Source: Marinobacterium sp. (GTDB lineage: Bacteria; Pseudomonadota; Gammaproteobacteria; Pseudomonadales; Balneatricaceae). Taken from it: a DNA stretch of 64,000 nucleotides. The notes under the pieces are model-generated. The model did no database searches. It worked only from the letters and a program-made list of their open reading frames with translations, and was not told where the DNA came from. Within the stretch, counting starts at the first letter, position 1, and each line of letters begins with the position of its first letter. The stretch is from assembly GCA_030602245.1 (NCBI GenBank), contig JAUWAC010000008.1, forward strand, positions 1 to 64,000, in the 5' to 3' direction. This document shows, in pieces, positions 31,989 through 40,714 of this stretch. A program made the position numbers and the translations under genes.

Positions 31989-32840
31989 ATGTCGAAATTA
32001 ACGGCCTGCATGCTGAGCCTCAGCATCGCCCTTGCCACCGGCTGCACCCAGATCAGCCTGATGAGATCCAGCGAGCAGACACGCAGCCTCGCCGAGCAGG
32101 CCGCCACGGGTGACGCCGAGGCCCAGTATCAGCTGGGGCTGCGCTTTACCGCCGGTGCCGACTCGCCCCAGAGCTACGCACTGGGCCTGCAACACTTCCG
32201 CCAGGCTGCCCGCCAGGGGCATACGCAGGCGCAATACATGCTGGGAATGGGTTACTACACCGGCCGCGGAGCCGCCATCGACTACGCTCAGGCACAGCAG
32301 TGGCTGGAACCGGCGGCGCGGGCGGGTCATGTCGAGGCGATGCATTATCTGGGCGACATCTACTTCAACGGTCATGCCGGCAAGGAAGAACCCGCCTGGG
32401 GCATCCGCTGGATCGGTCAGGCAGCGGAGCGCGGATTGCCACAAGCACAGCATCTGCTGGGCATAAGCTTCCTGACCGGCATCGGCAGCCCGAAAAGCCA
32501 GCCCCAGGGCGTCCGCTGGCTGCGCACCGCCGCCGCTAACGGCAACGCTGCCGCTGGCGAACTGCTGAACAGGCTCGGCGTATCGCCATCCGGCGCGACG
32601 GTTGCACCGAGCACGGCCAGCAACGCGACCCTGACAGCGCGACACACCACCCGTTTCATCCAGCAACGCCTGACGGAGCTCGGCTATCGCCCCGGACCCG
32701 TGGACGGCGTGCGTGGCGCACAAACAAACAAGGCGCTCACGCGCTTTTTGCGCGATGAGCGCCTTGATATCGATCAGGATGATGCCGACGCGATCATCCG
32801 GGCGTTACGCGCCGCCGATCACTCCGCGGCAGAGAGCTGA
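31989..32840 (+). CDS. Sel1-repeat lipoprotein with C-terminal peptidoglycan-binding domain
   Basis: A 283-residue exported protein of unassigned function. The signal peptide ends in a lipobox LATGC, making Cys19 the lipidated residue. Four Sel1-type TPR repeats follow (about 35-180), recognisable by AxAQYxLG and AARxGH-like ends. After a Ser/Thr/Ala linker comes a PG_binding_1-like unit (about 218-260) with QQRLTELGYRPGPVDGVRG. Lack of Lys/Arg/Asp at +2 (Thr) suits outer-membrane sorting. It lies between mraZ and rnpB, where related bacteria usually have no such gene, and its 3' end overlaps the opposing gene by 22 bases. Role in envelope or cell wall is inference. Confidence 0.85.
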   Translation: MSKLTACMLSLSIALATGCTQISLMRSSEQTRSLAEQAATGDAEAQYQLGLRFTAGADSPQSYALGLQHFRQAARQGHTQAQYMLGMGYYTGRGAAIDYAQAQQWLEPAARAGHVEAMHYLGDIYFNGHAGKEEPAWGIRWIGQAAERGLPQAQHLLGISFLTGIGSPKSQPQGVRWLRTAAANGNAAAGELLNRLGVSPSGATVAPSTASNATLTARHTTRFIQQRLTELGYRPGPVDGVRGAQTNKALTRFLRDERLDIDQDDADAIIRALRAADHSAAES

Positions 32841-33724
32841 GCATCGACCTCGTCGGCAACCGCAGAATTGATGCCCAACAGGTCATTGACGGCCGCCACG
32901 ACCTGCGGCGACAGGGACTTGTTAGCCGCTTCTGCCAACGCTTCAACCTCCTGCTGAGCCTGAGAGTCCAGCGACGTCTCCGTTGCCGCAAGATCAGCTT
33001 CAGCACCGGCAAGCTCATTTGCTGTCGCTTCCACTTCGGCCTCCACCGCGCTCAGCTGTGACGACAGCGATGCAACCTGCGCCTCGAGCGACTCGACCGT
33101 CGCCGCCAGCTCAGTGTTTTCCGGCTCTTCCGCAGCCGCCTGCTGAGCGGCGGCAAGCTCATCCTGCGCTGTCGCCAGCTGCGCGCTGATCGACGCCTGA
33201 TCGCTTTCCAGTGCCGACAACTCCGCATTCAGCTCATCCACACTGGCCGCCAGAGCATCAATTTCCGCTGCCAGCGCCACCCCCTCATTGACAACACTCT
33301 CGTAGGCCGCAATCAACCCAACACGGGAATTCGGAGCAGCATGTGCACGCGCCGTTGGCGATGCATGGGCCGCATTCAGCGCCCCAAGCGAGCTTGCGAT
33401 CGCCCCCCGGCTGTTACCCAGCCCGTGGCCATTAGCCGCAGGACCACTGCCGCTGCGACCGAAGGCGTTGCCGTTACCCGGACCACCGGCGGCTGACGCA
33501 CCGACACCCTGACCGCCGCCGTTGCCATTACCACCGCCGTTGCCGCCGCCGTTACCGCCGCCGCCATTGCCACCGCCATTACCGCCACCATTGCCACCGC
33601 CATTACCGCCCTTGGCGAAGGCGATACCACCGGCATTGACGCCCGGCAGCTGATCAACGACGAGGGGCGCAGCAACCAGACCTGCCGCGACGAAACAGGA
33701 GAACGCAAAATTACGTACAGACAT
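32819..33724 (-). CDS. Secreted glycine/asparagine-rich coiled-coil protein
   Basis: Not a recognised family. From ATG 33724 (GGAGG 6 bases upstream) the protein has 301 residues: a signal-peptide-like start with likely cleavage after AFA (about 37), a GGN-repeat segment (about 39-72), a Gly/Ala/Ser region with ALNAAHASPTARAHAAPNS (about 115-133), then a long acidic Ala/Glu/Ser coiled coil (about 145-265) and a short helical C-terminus. The layout suggests a secreted or surface fibrous protein, with the coiled coil for oligomerisation; this is inference. The C-terminal end overlaps the lipoprotein gene's 3' end on the other strand. Confidence 0.75.
   Translation of the reverse strand: MSVRNFAFSCFVAAGLVAAPLVVDQLPGVNAGGIAFAKGGNGGGNGGGNGGGNGGGGNGGGNGGGNGNGGGQGVGASAAGGPGNGNAFGRSGSGPAANGHGLGNSRGAIASSLGALNAAHASPTARAHAAPNSRVGLIAAYESVVNEGVALAAEIDALAASVDELNAELSALESDQASISAQLATAQDELAAAQQAAAEEPENTELAATVESLEAQVASLSSQLSAVEAEVEATANELAGAEADLAATETSLDSQAQQEVEALAEAANKSLSPQVVAAVNDLLGINSAVADEVDAQLSAAE
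33512..33610 (-). repeat. Trinucleotide-like repeat encoding GGN units
   Basis: About 100 bases of degenerate 9- and 12-base units (CCGCCATTGCCA-like on the plus strand) encode the Gly-Gly-Asn tract. Such repeats are prone to slippage, so length may vary between strains. Confidence 0.75.
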
Positions 33725-33850
33725 GAGACACCTCCGAAACAACAGCTGAAGGCGAGTCTAGCAAAGCAGAACAGGCGAAAAAGAGGATTGGCGACAACTG
33801 AGCAAAAAATACTCGCTTTCGTCGCCAGCAAGTGACAGTTTAACAGCAGG

Positions 33851-34206
33851 AAATGGGAGTCTGCCGATAAGCCGGGTTTTGTCGTGGACAATCATTCATC
33901 TAGGACCGGCGTCACCGCCGGCCTCAAGCGACCTACCCGGACCCGGCGCGGGCCACGCCTTAAAGGGTCCCTATTTGGTCTTGCTCCGGGTGGGGTTTAC
34001 CATCGCCGTGGAGTGTTGCCACCCACGCGGTGCGCTCTTACCGCACCATTTCAACCTTACCGGCATCCGAGGATGCTTAGGCGGTATACTTTCTGTTGCA
34101 CTTTCCGTCGGCTCGCGCCGCCCAGACGTTATCTGGCACCCTGCCCTGCAGAGCCCGGACTTTCCTCCCCTGCGCACGCGCAGCAGCGATTGTCTGGCAG
34201 ACTCCC
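33851..34206 (-). ncRNA. rnpB: RNase P RNA (bacterial type A)
   Basis: Catalytic RNA that trims the 5' leader of tRNA precursors. Landmarks on the minus strand: 5' GGGAGTCTGCC pairing with 3' GGCAGACTCCC (closing helix), GAGGAAAGTCCGGGCT near the start, AACAGAAAGTATACCGCC, GGTAAGGTTGAAATGGTG, and AACCCGGCTTATCGGCAGA at the 3' end. Length is about 355 bases. The 5' end is set by the promoter spacing; the 3' end may be a few bases off. Confidence 0.95.
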
Positions 34207-34213
34207 GGCGCGC

Positions 34214-34241
34214 AGTATAACGGTTGGGCCATCGAGCGCAA
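34214..34241 (-). promoter_or_regulatory. rnpB promoter
   Basis: Minus-strand TTGCGC (34241-34236), 16 bases, TATACT (34219-34214). The predicted start at 34206 matches the first paired base of the RNA. The promoter lies between the rsmI stop and rnpB. Confidence 0.75.
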
Positions 34242-34249
34242 GCGCCGGC

Positions 34250-35089
34250 CTACTCGCTTCTGCCGATCAGCGCCTGATAGAGCTGATTCTTTTTCAGCCC
34301 CGTGATGCTCGCTGCCAGCCCGGCGGCCTTTTTCGGCGGCAGCTCCTCGGCCAGCAGATGCAGTATCCGCAGCGCCTCGCCGTCAATATTGTCCGCAACC
34401 GATTGCGGCGCCCCCTGCACCAACACGACAAACTCGCCCTTCTGCTGCATCGGATCCTGCTCGATCCACGCCAGCAGCTCGGTCAATGTGCCGCCCTGAA
34501 TGGTCTCGAACGTCTTGGTCAGCTCGCGCGCGACCACCGCATAGCGCTCACCGCCGAACGCCTCGGCCATATCGGCAAGACTGGCCAGGATCCGGTGCGT
34601 CGATTCATAGAACACCAGCGTGGGTGACTCACTGGCCAGCGCCTTGAGGCGCTGCAGACGGGCACCGCTTTTGGCCGGCAAAAAGCCCTCGAACAGGAAG
34701 CGATCCGATGGCAATCCCGATGCACAGAGCGCCGCGATGAAGGCGCAACAACCGGGCACCGGCGATACTCTGAAACCGGCCTCGCGCACGGCCCTTACCA
34801 GCACAAATCCCGGGTCGGAGATCAGCGGCGTACCGGCATCGGAGACCAGCGCCACTGACTCGCCATTACGCAGGTGCTCAATGATCAGCTCCGCGCGCTG
34901 CCGCTCATTGTGATCATGCACTGAAATCATCGGGGCTTTAATGTTAAAGTGCGCCAGCAGGCGACCACTGTGGCGGGTATCCTCGGCAGCAACGCGATCG
35001 ACGCTGCCCAGCACTTCCAGAGCCCGAGGTGACAGGTCACTCAGGTTGCCTATAGGTGTCGCGACTATATAAAGAACGGCTTCCGACAT
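34250..35089 (-). CDS. rsmI: 16S rRNA 2'-O-ribose C1402 methyltransferase RsmI
   Basis: Tetrapyrrole-methylase-fold enzyme that, with RsmH, modifies C1402 of 16S rRNA. 279 residues from ATG 35089, beginning MSEAVLYIVATPIGNLSDLS, the canonical start; the frame is open upstream but that part is opposite lpoA. Conserved AAEDTRHSGRLL and VALVSDAGTPLISDPG are present. Divergent from lpoA with only 34 bases between start codons. Confidence 0.95.
   Translation of the reverse strand: MSEAVLYIVATPIGNLSDLSPRALEVLGSVDRVAAEDTRHSGRLLAHFNIKAPMISVHDHNERQRAELIIEHLRNGESVALVSDAGTPLISDPGFVLVRAVREAGFRVSPVPGCCAFIAALCASGLPSDRFLFEGFLPAKSGARLQRLKALASESPTLVFYESTHRILASLADMAEAFGGERYAVVARELTKTFETIQGGTLTELLAWIEQDPMQQKGEFVVLVQGAPQSVADNIDGEALRILHLLAEELPPKKAAGLAASITGLKKNQLYQALIGRSE
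35046..35073 (+). promoter_or_regulatory. Candidate lpoA promoter inside rsmI
   Basis: TTGCCT (35046-35051), 16 bases, TATAAA (35068-35073), reading toward lpoA. It lies within the first codons of the opposing rsmI gene, because the divergent gap is too short to hold a promoter. Confidence 0.45.
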
Positions 35090-35123
35090 CTTTATCCATC
35101 CATACATCCGGGTGTCCGAGTAT

Positions 35124-36947
35124 ATGATGAATAGAACCAGACTGCCTCTGTGTATCCTGCTGGCCACGCTACTCACCGCCTGTGCGATGCCGCCAGCCAC
35201 GCCCACCGCAACCGACACCCGCCCCGGCGCAGAGCGCCTGCTGCAAGAAGCCGCCAACAAGCCGCCGATCGAAGCGGCGCGCCTGCGCCTGAGGGCCGCC
35301 GAGCTGCTGCAGACCGAAGGCCGCAGCGATGAAGCCAATGCGATTCTGGACGCCATCGACACCCGACTGCTGCCACCGGCGCTGGCGTTCGATATCGCCC
35401 GCCTGCGCGCCTCCCGCGCACTGGAGCGCAGCGACAGCGATCGCGCGCTGCGCTATCTCGACCGCGCGCAGCTGCCGGCGATGCTGCCACCGACACAACA
35501 GGCGCAATTGAACGAACTGCGGGCGCAGGCCTACAACGAACAGTCTCAGCCGATTGCGGCGGCACGTGAACTGATCGCCAGCACTACGCTGCTGACGGAG
35601 GGTCAGGAGCGCCAGCAGCTGCACGATCAGATCTGGGCCACACTCACCACCGTAACTGATGAGCAGCTGACCCAGGCGCTGAGCGCCAACAACAGCTATT
35701 ACGAACAGGGCTGGTTTGAACTGGCACAGGCCGTCCGGGCACCGACCAACCTGCTGGCCGCCGGCGGCGACCTGACCGAATGGCGCACACTCTGGGGCAA
35801 CCACCCGGCCTACACCCAACCGCCGTCCCAGCTCGCAGCACCGGACCGGGGTGAAACGCTTACCGCCCGCCGCATCGGCCTGCTGCTGCCGTTGAGCGGG
35901 CCGTTGGCCGAGCCCGCCCGCGCGATCAGCGAAGGCTTTTATGCGGCCCTCTACAGCGGCATCGGTCACACCCAGCAACCGGAAGTCATCAGTATCGACA
36001 GCCAGTCGATCAACACCCCGGACCAACTGTTCAGCCTCGCCACGCAGCAACAGCTGGACCTGATCGTCGGCCCGCTGTCACGGGATTACGTCGAGCGCCT
36101 GAGCCGGATTGCCAATCCGCCGCTGCCGGTACTGGCCCTGAACCAGGCAGCGATCGACAACCCCAGCCTGTATCAGCTCGACCTGGCATCAGAACAGGAA
36201 GCGGCGCTGGTCGCTCAGCGCGCCTGGGCCGACGGCCATCGCCGGGTTGCCCTGATCACACCCGACGCCGAATGGGGCCAGCGGCTGGCAGAGCTGTTCG
36301 GTCAGTATTTCATGGCGCAGGGCGGTGAGGTCGTGACCCATCTGGCGTATCGAATGGATGAGGACCTGTCCGGCCAGATCGCCGGCCTTCTGCTCACCGA
36401 TCAGAGCCAGGCCCGTGCCCGCGAGGTTCGCCGCATCATCGGCCAGAGCGTCGAGTATGAAGAGCGTCCGCGCGACGATATCGACGCCATTCTGATGACG
36501 GCATTGCCGCAGGACGCGCGCCAGATCAAACCGATGCTGGCGTTCCACTTTGCCGGTGATCTGCCGGTCTACGCCACCTCACACCTGTACGAGGGCACCC
36601 CCGATCCTGTGCGCGACGTCGACCTCAACGGCATCCGCTTCCTCGACCTGCCCTGGGTACTCAAGCCCGCCAGCGCGACCCACCAGGCACTGGCGACAAC
36701 CCGCGGCGACGTGAACAGCCGTTTTGGCCGCCTGTACGCACTGGGGATCGATGCGTACAGCCTCTACCCCTACCTGAGCCAGCTGGCGGCGACGCCCGGC
36801 GCCTTTATCGAAGGCGAAACCGGCACCCTGATGTTGAACCCGCAGGGACGCATCGTGCGCGAACTGCCATGGGCCCGTTTTGAAAACGGCGTTCCGGTGA
36901 CGCTGGAGGTCAACCACATCGGCCCACAGGAGGTGGGCGCCAACTGA
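35124..36947 (+). CDS. lpoA: Penicillin-binding protein activator LpoA
   Basis: Outer-membrane lipoprotein that stimulates PBP1A in E. coli. The lipobox LLTAC follows a short signal peptide; the N-terminal half is a TPR-like helical domain (about 35-240), and the C-terminal half (from RRIGLLLPLSGPLAEPARAI, about 250) is a periplasmic-binding-protein-like domain. I choose ATG 35124 (607 residues); the next codon is also ATG, and GTG 35112 is possible. Followed by yraN 15 bases downstream. Confidence 0.92.
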   Translation: MMNRTRLPLCILLATLLTACAMPPATPTATDTRPGAERLLQEAANKPPIEAARLRLRAAELLQTEGRSDEANAILDAIDTRLLPPALAFDIARLRASRALERSDSDRALRYLDRAQLPAMLPPTQQAQLNELRAQAYNEQSQPIAAARELIASTTLLTEGQERQQLHDQIWATLTTVTDEQLTQALSANNSYYEQGWFELAQAVRAPTNLLAAGGDLTEWRTLWGNHPAYTQPPSQLAAPDRGETLTARRIGLLLPLSGPLAEPARAISEGFYAALYSGIGHTQQPEVISIDSQSINTPDQLFSLATQQQLDLIVGPLSRDYVERLSRIANPPLPVLALNQAAIDNPSLYQLDLASEQEAALVAQRAWADGHRRVALITPDAEWGQRLAELFGQYFMAQGGEVVTHLAYRMDEDLSGQIAGLLLTDQSQARAREVRRIIGQSVEYEERPRDDIDAILMTALPQDARQIKPMLAFHFAGDLPVYATSHLYEGTPDPVRDVDLNGIRFLDLPWVLKPASATHQALATTRGDVNSRFGRLYALGIDAYSLYPYLSQLAATPGAFIEGETGTLMLNPQGRIVRELPWARFENGVPVTLEVNHIGPQEVGAN

Positions 36948-36962
36948 AGATGGAGAGATGCG

Positions 36963-37322
36963 ATGGATCGCAAACAGATCGGCAGGGACGCCGAACAACA
37001 CGCCGAGCAGTTTCTTAACCGCCACGGCCTGCGCACACTGTTGCGCAACGCGCACTGCCGCCTCGGAGAGATCGACCTGGTCATGCAGGATCGGGACACA
37101 CTGGTCTTCGTCGAGGTACGACAGCGCCGCCACAGGCGCTATGGCGGTGCCGCCGAGTCCGTGGATTACCATAAGCAGCGCAAGCTGATTCAGGCCGCCC
37201 GCTACCTGCTGGCCCGTTATCCACACTGGAGCACGTGGCCCTGCCGGTTCGACGTGATCGCCTTTGAAGCGGACTCGGCCCCGCAAGCCCCGTTATGGTA
37301 TAAAGACGCCTTTCGTCTCTGA
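36963..37322 (+). CDS. yraN: YraN/UPF0102 family nuclease-fold protein
   Basis: 119-residue protein of the UPF0102 family, predicted to have a restriction-endonuclease-like fold with a Holliday-junction resolvase relationship. The characteristic GEIDLVMQD and VFVEVRQRRHRRYGGAAESV blocks are present; Arg replaces the Lys of the E-V-K motif, as in E. coli YraN. No function is firmly established. Between lpoA and diaA in the usual order. Confidence 0.9.
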   Translation: MDRKQIGRDAEQHAEQFLNRHGLRTLLRNAHCRLGEIDLVMQDRDTLVFVEVRQRRHRRYGGAAESVDYHKQRKLIQAARYLLARYPHWSTWPCRFDVIAFEADSAPQAPLWYKDAFRL

Positions 37323-37354
37323 ACTTTCGCTTCTGAACGCTGGATAGACCCTTA

Positions 37355-37942
37355 ATGGAACTCGAAGACCGCATCGTCAGCCAGTTTCACAACTCGATGG
37401 AGATCAATGCGCAGACCATCGAGCACTACACCCCCCTGATCGCCGAGGCGGGTGAACTCCTGCTGCACTGTCTGGTCAACGAAAGCAAGATTCTCTGCGT
37501 GGGCAACGGCGGTGCCGGTGCCCTGAGCCAGCATTTCGCGGCCCTGTTGTTGAGCCGCTTCCGCCACGAGCGTCCCGGCCTTCCGGCGCTGGCGCTGAAC
37601 GCGGACAGCGCGGCGATGAGCGCGATCAGCGAGGACAGCAGCTTCGCCGAAGTGTACGCCAAACAGATCCGCGCCCTGGGGCAGCCGGGCGACGTTCTGC
37701 TGGCGATCTCACCGGACGGACGCGGCGCCAGCATGGTGCAGGCGATTCAGGCGGCACATGATCGCGAAATGCAGGTCATCGCACTGACCGGCGGCGACGG
37801 CGGCAACATGACCGCCCTGCTCGAGCGCGATGAGATCGAAATCTGCGTTCCCAGCGACGATGAAGCGCTGGTATATGATGCGCAGCTACTGGTTCTGCAC
37901 TGCCTGTGCGACCTGATCGATTACCAACTGTTTGGAGCCTGA
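37355..37942 (+). CDS. diaA: SIS-domain DnaA initiator-associating protein DiaA
   Basis: 195-residue sugar isomerase (SIS) fold protein, related to GmhA. In E. coli DiaA tetramers bind DnaA and promote timely initiation. Visible motifs are CVGNGGAGALSQHFAALLLSR and DVLLAISPDGRGASMV, the phosphosugar-binding core. The position between yraN and dolP favours DiaA over phosphoheptose isomerase, though sequence alone cannot fully exclude the latter. Confidence 0.88.
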   Translation: MELEDRIVSQFHNSMEINAQTIEHYTPLIAEAGELLLHCLVNESKILCVGNGGAGALSQHFAALLLSRFRHERPGLPALALNADSAAMSAISEDSSFAEVYAKQIRALGQPGDVLLAISPDGRGASMVQAIQAAHDREMQVIALTGGDGGNMTALLERDEIEICVPSDDEALVYDAQLLVLHCLCDLIDYQLFGA

Positions 37943-37944
37943 AC

Positions 37945-38520
37945 GTGAAAAAAGCATCGCTTCCCCTTCTGCTTACACTGGGCATCACCCTGGTCAGCGG
38001 CTGTTCCACCGTGATCAGCACCGTGCGCGAAGAACCGATCCGCGAAAACCACGGACAGCGTACGCTGGGCAACTACGTCGAAGACGAGATGATCGAGACC
38101 AAAGTCCTGGTCAACCTCAGCAAGGGCTCAACTCCGCTGGCCGAATCCCATATCGGTGTCACCAGCTTTAACGGTCAGGTGCTGCTGACCGGCCAGGTCC
38201 CCAATGAAGCCGTCAAAAACGAGGCCCAGCAGATTACCGCGGCGACGCGGGAAGTCCGCAAAATACACAATGAGCTGGAAATTGCCGGTCCGACGTCGAC
38301 CATCGTCCGCACCAACGATGTATACCTGACCAGTCGCGTCAAACTGCAACTGCTCGCCGATAAAAGCGTCGCAGGCAGTCGTATCAAGGTGGTGACGGAA
38401 AATGGCGTGGTCTATCTGATGGGACTGATCTCACGCAGCGAGGCGGAAACCGCGGTCACGATCGTGCGCAGCGTTCCCGGCGTGCGCAAGATCGTGAAAG
38501 TGTTCGAGTATATCGACTGA
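37945..38520 (+). CDS. dolP: BON-domain outer-membrane lipoprotein DolP
   Basis: 191 residues, the length of E. coli DolP (YraP), from GTG 37945 with GGAG 7 bases upstream; an in-frame ATG at 37906 lies inside diaA. The lipobox LVSGC is followed by two BON domains (about 48-115 and 125-190), of the kind that bind anionic phospholipid. In E. coli it supports envelope integrity and septal amidase activation. Two bases after diaA, so co-transcribed with lpoA-yraN-diaA. Confidence 0.93.
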   Translation: MKKASLPLLLTLGITLVSGCSTVISTVREEPIRENHGQRTLGNYVEDEMIETKVLVNLSKGSTPLAESHIGVTSFNGQVLLTGQVPNEAVKNEAQQITAATREVRKIHNELEIAGPTSTIVRTNDVYLTSRVKLQLLADKSVAGSRIKVVTENGVVYLMGLISRSEAETAVTIVRSVPGVRKIVKVFEYID

Positions 38521-38527
38521 TCGGCCG

Positions 38528-38944
38528 TTACTTCACGACCTTCAGTGACGGTCGACGCCCGCCGGGGCTCGGCTCCGGCGGCTGCGGCTCCGGGTCGGGC
38601 GCTGCGGTGCTCTCCAACAGCTCCGCCCCCGGCTCCATGCCGAACCCCATACCCATACCATTTTCCCGCGCATAGATCGCGAGTACCGCCGCCATGGGTA
38701 CGTAGACATTCATCGGCACGCCGCCAAAACGGGCATTGAAACTGACGCCCCTGTCATCCATCAACAACCCCTGCACCGCACCGGGTGCGATATTCAGGGT
38801 GATCTGACCGTCCTGGACGTACTGCGGCGGCACATCCACGCCGCTGACGGTAGCATCCACCACCAGATGCGCCGTCAGACCATTATCGTTCAACCACTCG
38901 TACAGCCCTCGCAACAGGTAGGGCCGACTCGGTGTCACAGACAT
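38528..38944 (-). CDS. sspB: ClpXP adaptor protein SspB
   Basis: Delivers ssrA-tagged proteins to ClpXP. 138 residues from ATG 38944, where AGGAG lies 6 bases upstream. A globular substrate-binding domain (about 1-110), with RPYLLRGLYEWLNDNG at the start, is followed by a flexible Pro/Glu-rich linker and the ClpX-binding tail RRPSLKVVK. It converges on dolP and is separated from sspA by a terminator. Confidence 0.93.
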   Translation of the reverse strand: MSVTPSRPYLLRGLYEWLNDNGLTAHLVVDATVSGVDVPPQYVQDGQITLNIAPGAVQGLLMDDRGVSFNARFGGVPMNVYVPMAAVLAIYARENGMGMGFGMEPGAELLESTAAPDPEPQPPEPSPGGRRPSLKVVK

Positions 38945-39135
38945 CTTCGTCTCCTGATTTTTCCAGCTGTTGCTGACGTGCAGCACTCGCCCCCCTTACC
39001 CGCAGGAGACGCTGACAGCGCTGCACTCCAACACGTCCGCTTTCACATTTTACCCACAGGGCACCCGACGCGCGCGCCCCGGCTCGAGCCGTTCTGCATC
39101 ACACGCCGAACCGACGGTCGTGGGGTAACGAATGT

Positions 39136-39165
39136 AAAAAAGGGATGAAGCAGTACTCCATCCCT
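39136..39165 (-). terminator. Terminator after sspA
   Basis: AGGGATG (39141-39147) pairs with CATCCCT (39159-39165); on the minus strand TTTTTT follows. The rest of the 268-base sspA-sspB gap holds a weak TAAAAT (39052-39047) that could serve sspB. Confidence 0.75.
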
Positions 39166-39212
39166 CTTTTCTGTTATGACGCCAACGTCAATGCGTTGCG
39201 GCGATGGCGACC

Positions 39213-39845
39213 TCAGTCGCGCATTTCACGCTCGGCATCGGACAGGCTGGCCTGGAACGATTCACGCTCGAACAGACGCTTCATGTAGCGGATCAGCGGC
39301 TTGCACTGCGCCTCCGGCAGTTCGATCCCCATCACCGGCAGACGCCACAGCAGCGGCGCGATGCAGCAATCGACGAGGCTGAACTCCTCGCTCATGAAAA
39401 ACGGCTTCTCCGCGAAGATCGGCGATACGGCAATCAGGCCGTCACGCAGCTCTTTGCGCGCCTGCTCGATTTCGGCCGGTTTTGCCTGACCAGCCAGAAT
39501 CAGATCGGCAAGGCGACACCAGTCACGCTCAATACGATGGATGAACAGACGACTTTCGGCACGCGCAACCGGGTATACCGGCAGCAGCGGTGGGTGCGGG
39601 AAACGCTCGTCCAGATACTCCATCATCACGTTGGGTTCATACAGCACCAGCTCCCGATCCAGCAGGGTCGGCAGGCTGTTATATGGATTCAGCGCCGCTA
39701 CATCTTCTGGCAGCTCGCCTTCCTTGCAGTCGACGATGTCAACCGCCACACCCTTCTCGGCCAGAACGATGCGCACTCGATGGCTGTAATGATCGTCACC
39801 ACTCGAGTAGAAGGTCATGGAAGAACGCTTGGCCACTACGCCCAT
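39213..39845 (-). CDS. sspA: Stringent starvation protein A SspA
   Basis: RNA-polymerase-associated protein with a glutathione-S-transferase fold but no GST activity; in E. coli it aids transcription under starvation and phage growth. 210 residues. Thioredoxin-like N-terminal domain ([20 protein letters not shown]) and helical C-terminal domain with [17 protein letters not shown]. Downstream of petABC in the common order, but here with a terminator on each side. Confidence 0.93.
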   Translation of the reverse strand: MGVVAKRSSMTFYSSGDDHYSHRVRIVLAEKGVAVDIVDCKEGELPEDVAALNPYNSLPTLLDRELVLYEPNVMMEYLDERFPHPPLLPVYPVARAESRLFIHRIERDWCRLADLILAGQAKPAEIEQARKELRDGLIAVSPIFAEKPFFMSEEFSLVDCCIAPLLWRLPVMGIELPEAQCKPLIRYMKRLFERESFQASLSDAEREMRD

Positions 39846-39881
39846 CTAATAGTCCCCATCAATTTAACGGAATGCTGAAAC

Positions 39882-39913
39882 AAAAAATCTACGCGGCCCC
39901 GGGGACCGCGTAG
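39882..39913 (-). terminator. Terminator of the petABC operon
   Basis: CTACGCGG (39889-39896) pairs with CCGCGTAG (39906-39913); on the minus strand ATTTTTTG follows. It separates petC from sspA. Confidence 0.8.
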
Positions 39914-39940
39914 TTTTGTGGTTCACGAACGCCTGCGCAC

Positions 39941-40714
39941 TCAGTGAACGTCTTTCCAGTACTCTTTCTTCAGCGCGTATGCGAATACGAACAGGATCGC
40001 CAGGAAGATCAGTACATAGGTGCCGATCTTACCAGAGACCATCGCTGACGGCTCACCCATGTAAGCCATGAAGTTGACCAGATCGTAGACGTACTGGTCG
40101 AACTCTTCTTCAGTCATGCTGCCGGTTTCCGGCTCAACGCTGAAGCAGCCGCCGATGCGCTCACCGGTCAGCGGATCAACCTTGGTTTCATGACCGGCGT
40201 GCAGCTCTTCCGGCGTACAGTGGTTGATCACGGTACCCTGCAGATCTTCCAGCACGTTCGGCATGCCGACATCCGGGAATACCACGTTGTTGACGCCCCA
40301 CGGACGCGCTTCGTCCTTGTAGAAGCTGCGCAGGTAGGTGTAGACCCAGTCCGGACCACGCAGACGGGATTCCAGCGTCAGATCCGGCGGCGGGTTACCG
40401 AACCAGTTAGTGGCATCTTCCTTCGCCATGGCGATGGTCATCTGCTCACCGATCTTCTTGTCGTTATCGAAGATCAGATACTCCTCGACCAGATCAGCCG
40501 GGATTTCCAGATCGGTCGCGGCGCGCTCAAAGCGCTGGAACTGAGCAGAGTGACAGCCCATGCAGCGGTTGACGAAAGCCGCCATACCACGCTGCAGAGA
40601 CGCCTTGTCGGTCAGATCGATGTCGATCGAATCCAGCGGCACAGCGGCGCCGCCGGCAGCGCTGGCGGTCATGGGCGCCAGCACCATCATCAGAGCAATC
40701 AGATACTTTTTCAT
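39941..40714 (-). CDS. petC: Ubiquinol-cytochrome c reductase, cytochrome c1
   Basis: Haem c1 subunit of the bc1 complex, passing electrons from the Rieske centre to soluble cytochrome c. 257 residues: signal peptide ending near ASA (about 19), covalent haem site CMGCH (about 52-56), and a C-terminal membrane anchor GTYVLIFLAILFVFAYAL ending in KKEYWKDVH. Its ATG overlaps the petB stop by one base (TAATG). Confidence 0.95.
   Translation of the reverse strand: MKKYLIALMMVLAPMTASAAGGAAVPLDSIDIDLTDKASLQRGMAAFVNRCMGCHSAQFQRFERAATDLEIPADLVEEYLIFDNDKKIGEQMTIAMAKEDATNWFGNPPPDLTLESRLRGPDWVYTYLRSFYKDEARPWGVNNVVFPDVGMPNVLEDLQGTVINHCTPEELHAGHETKVDPLTGERIGGCFSVEPETGSMTEEEFDQYVYDLVNFMAYMGEPSAMVSGKIGTYVLIFLAILFVFAYALKKEYWKDVH

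Noticed and set aside
33512..33610. Glycine-tract repeats as a CRISPR array
   Set aside because: Units are 9-12 bases with no spacers, fully coding, and no cas genes are nearby.
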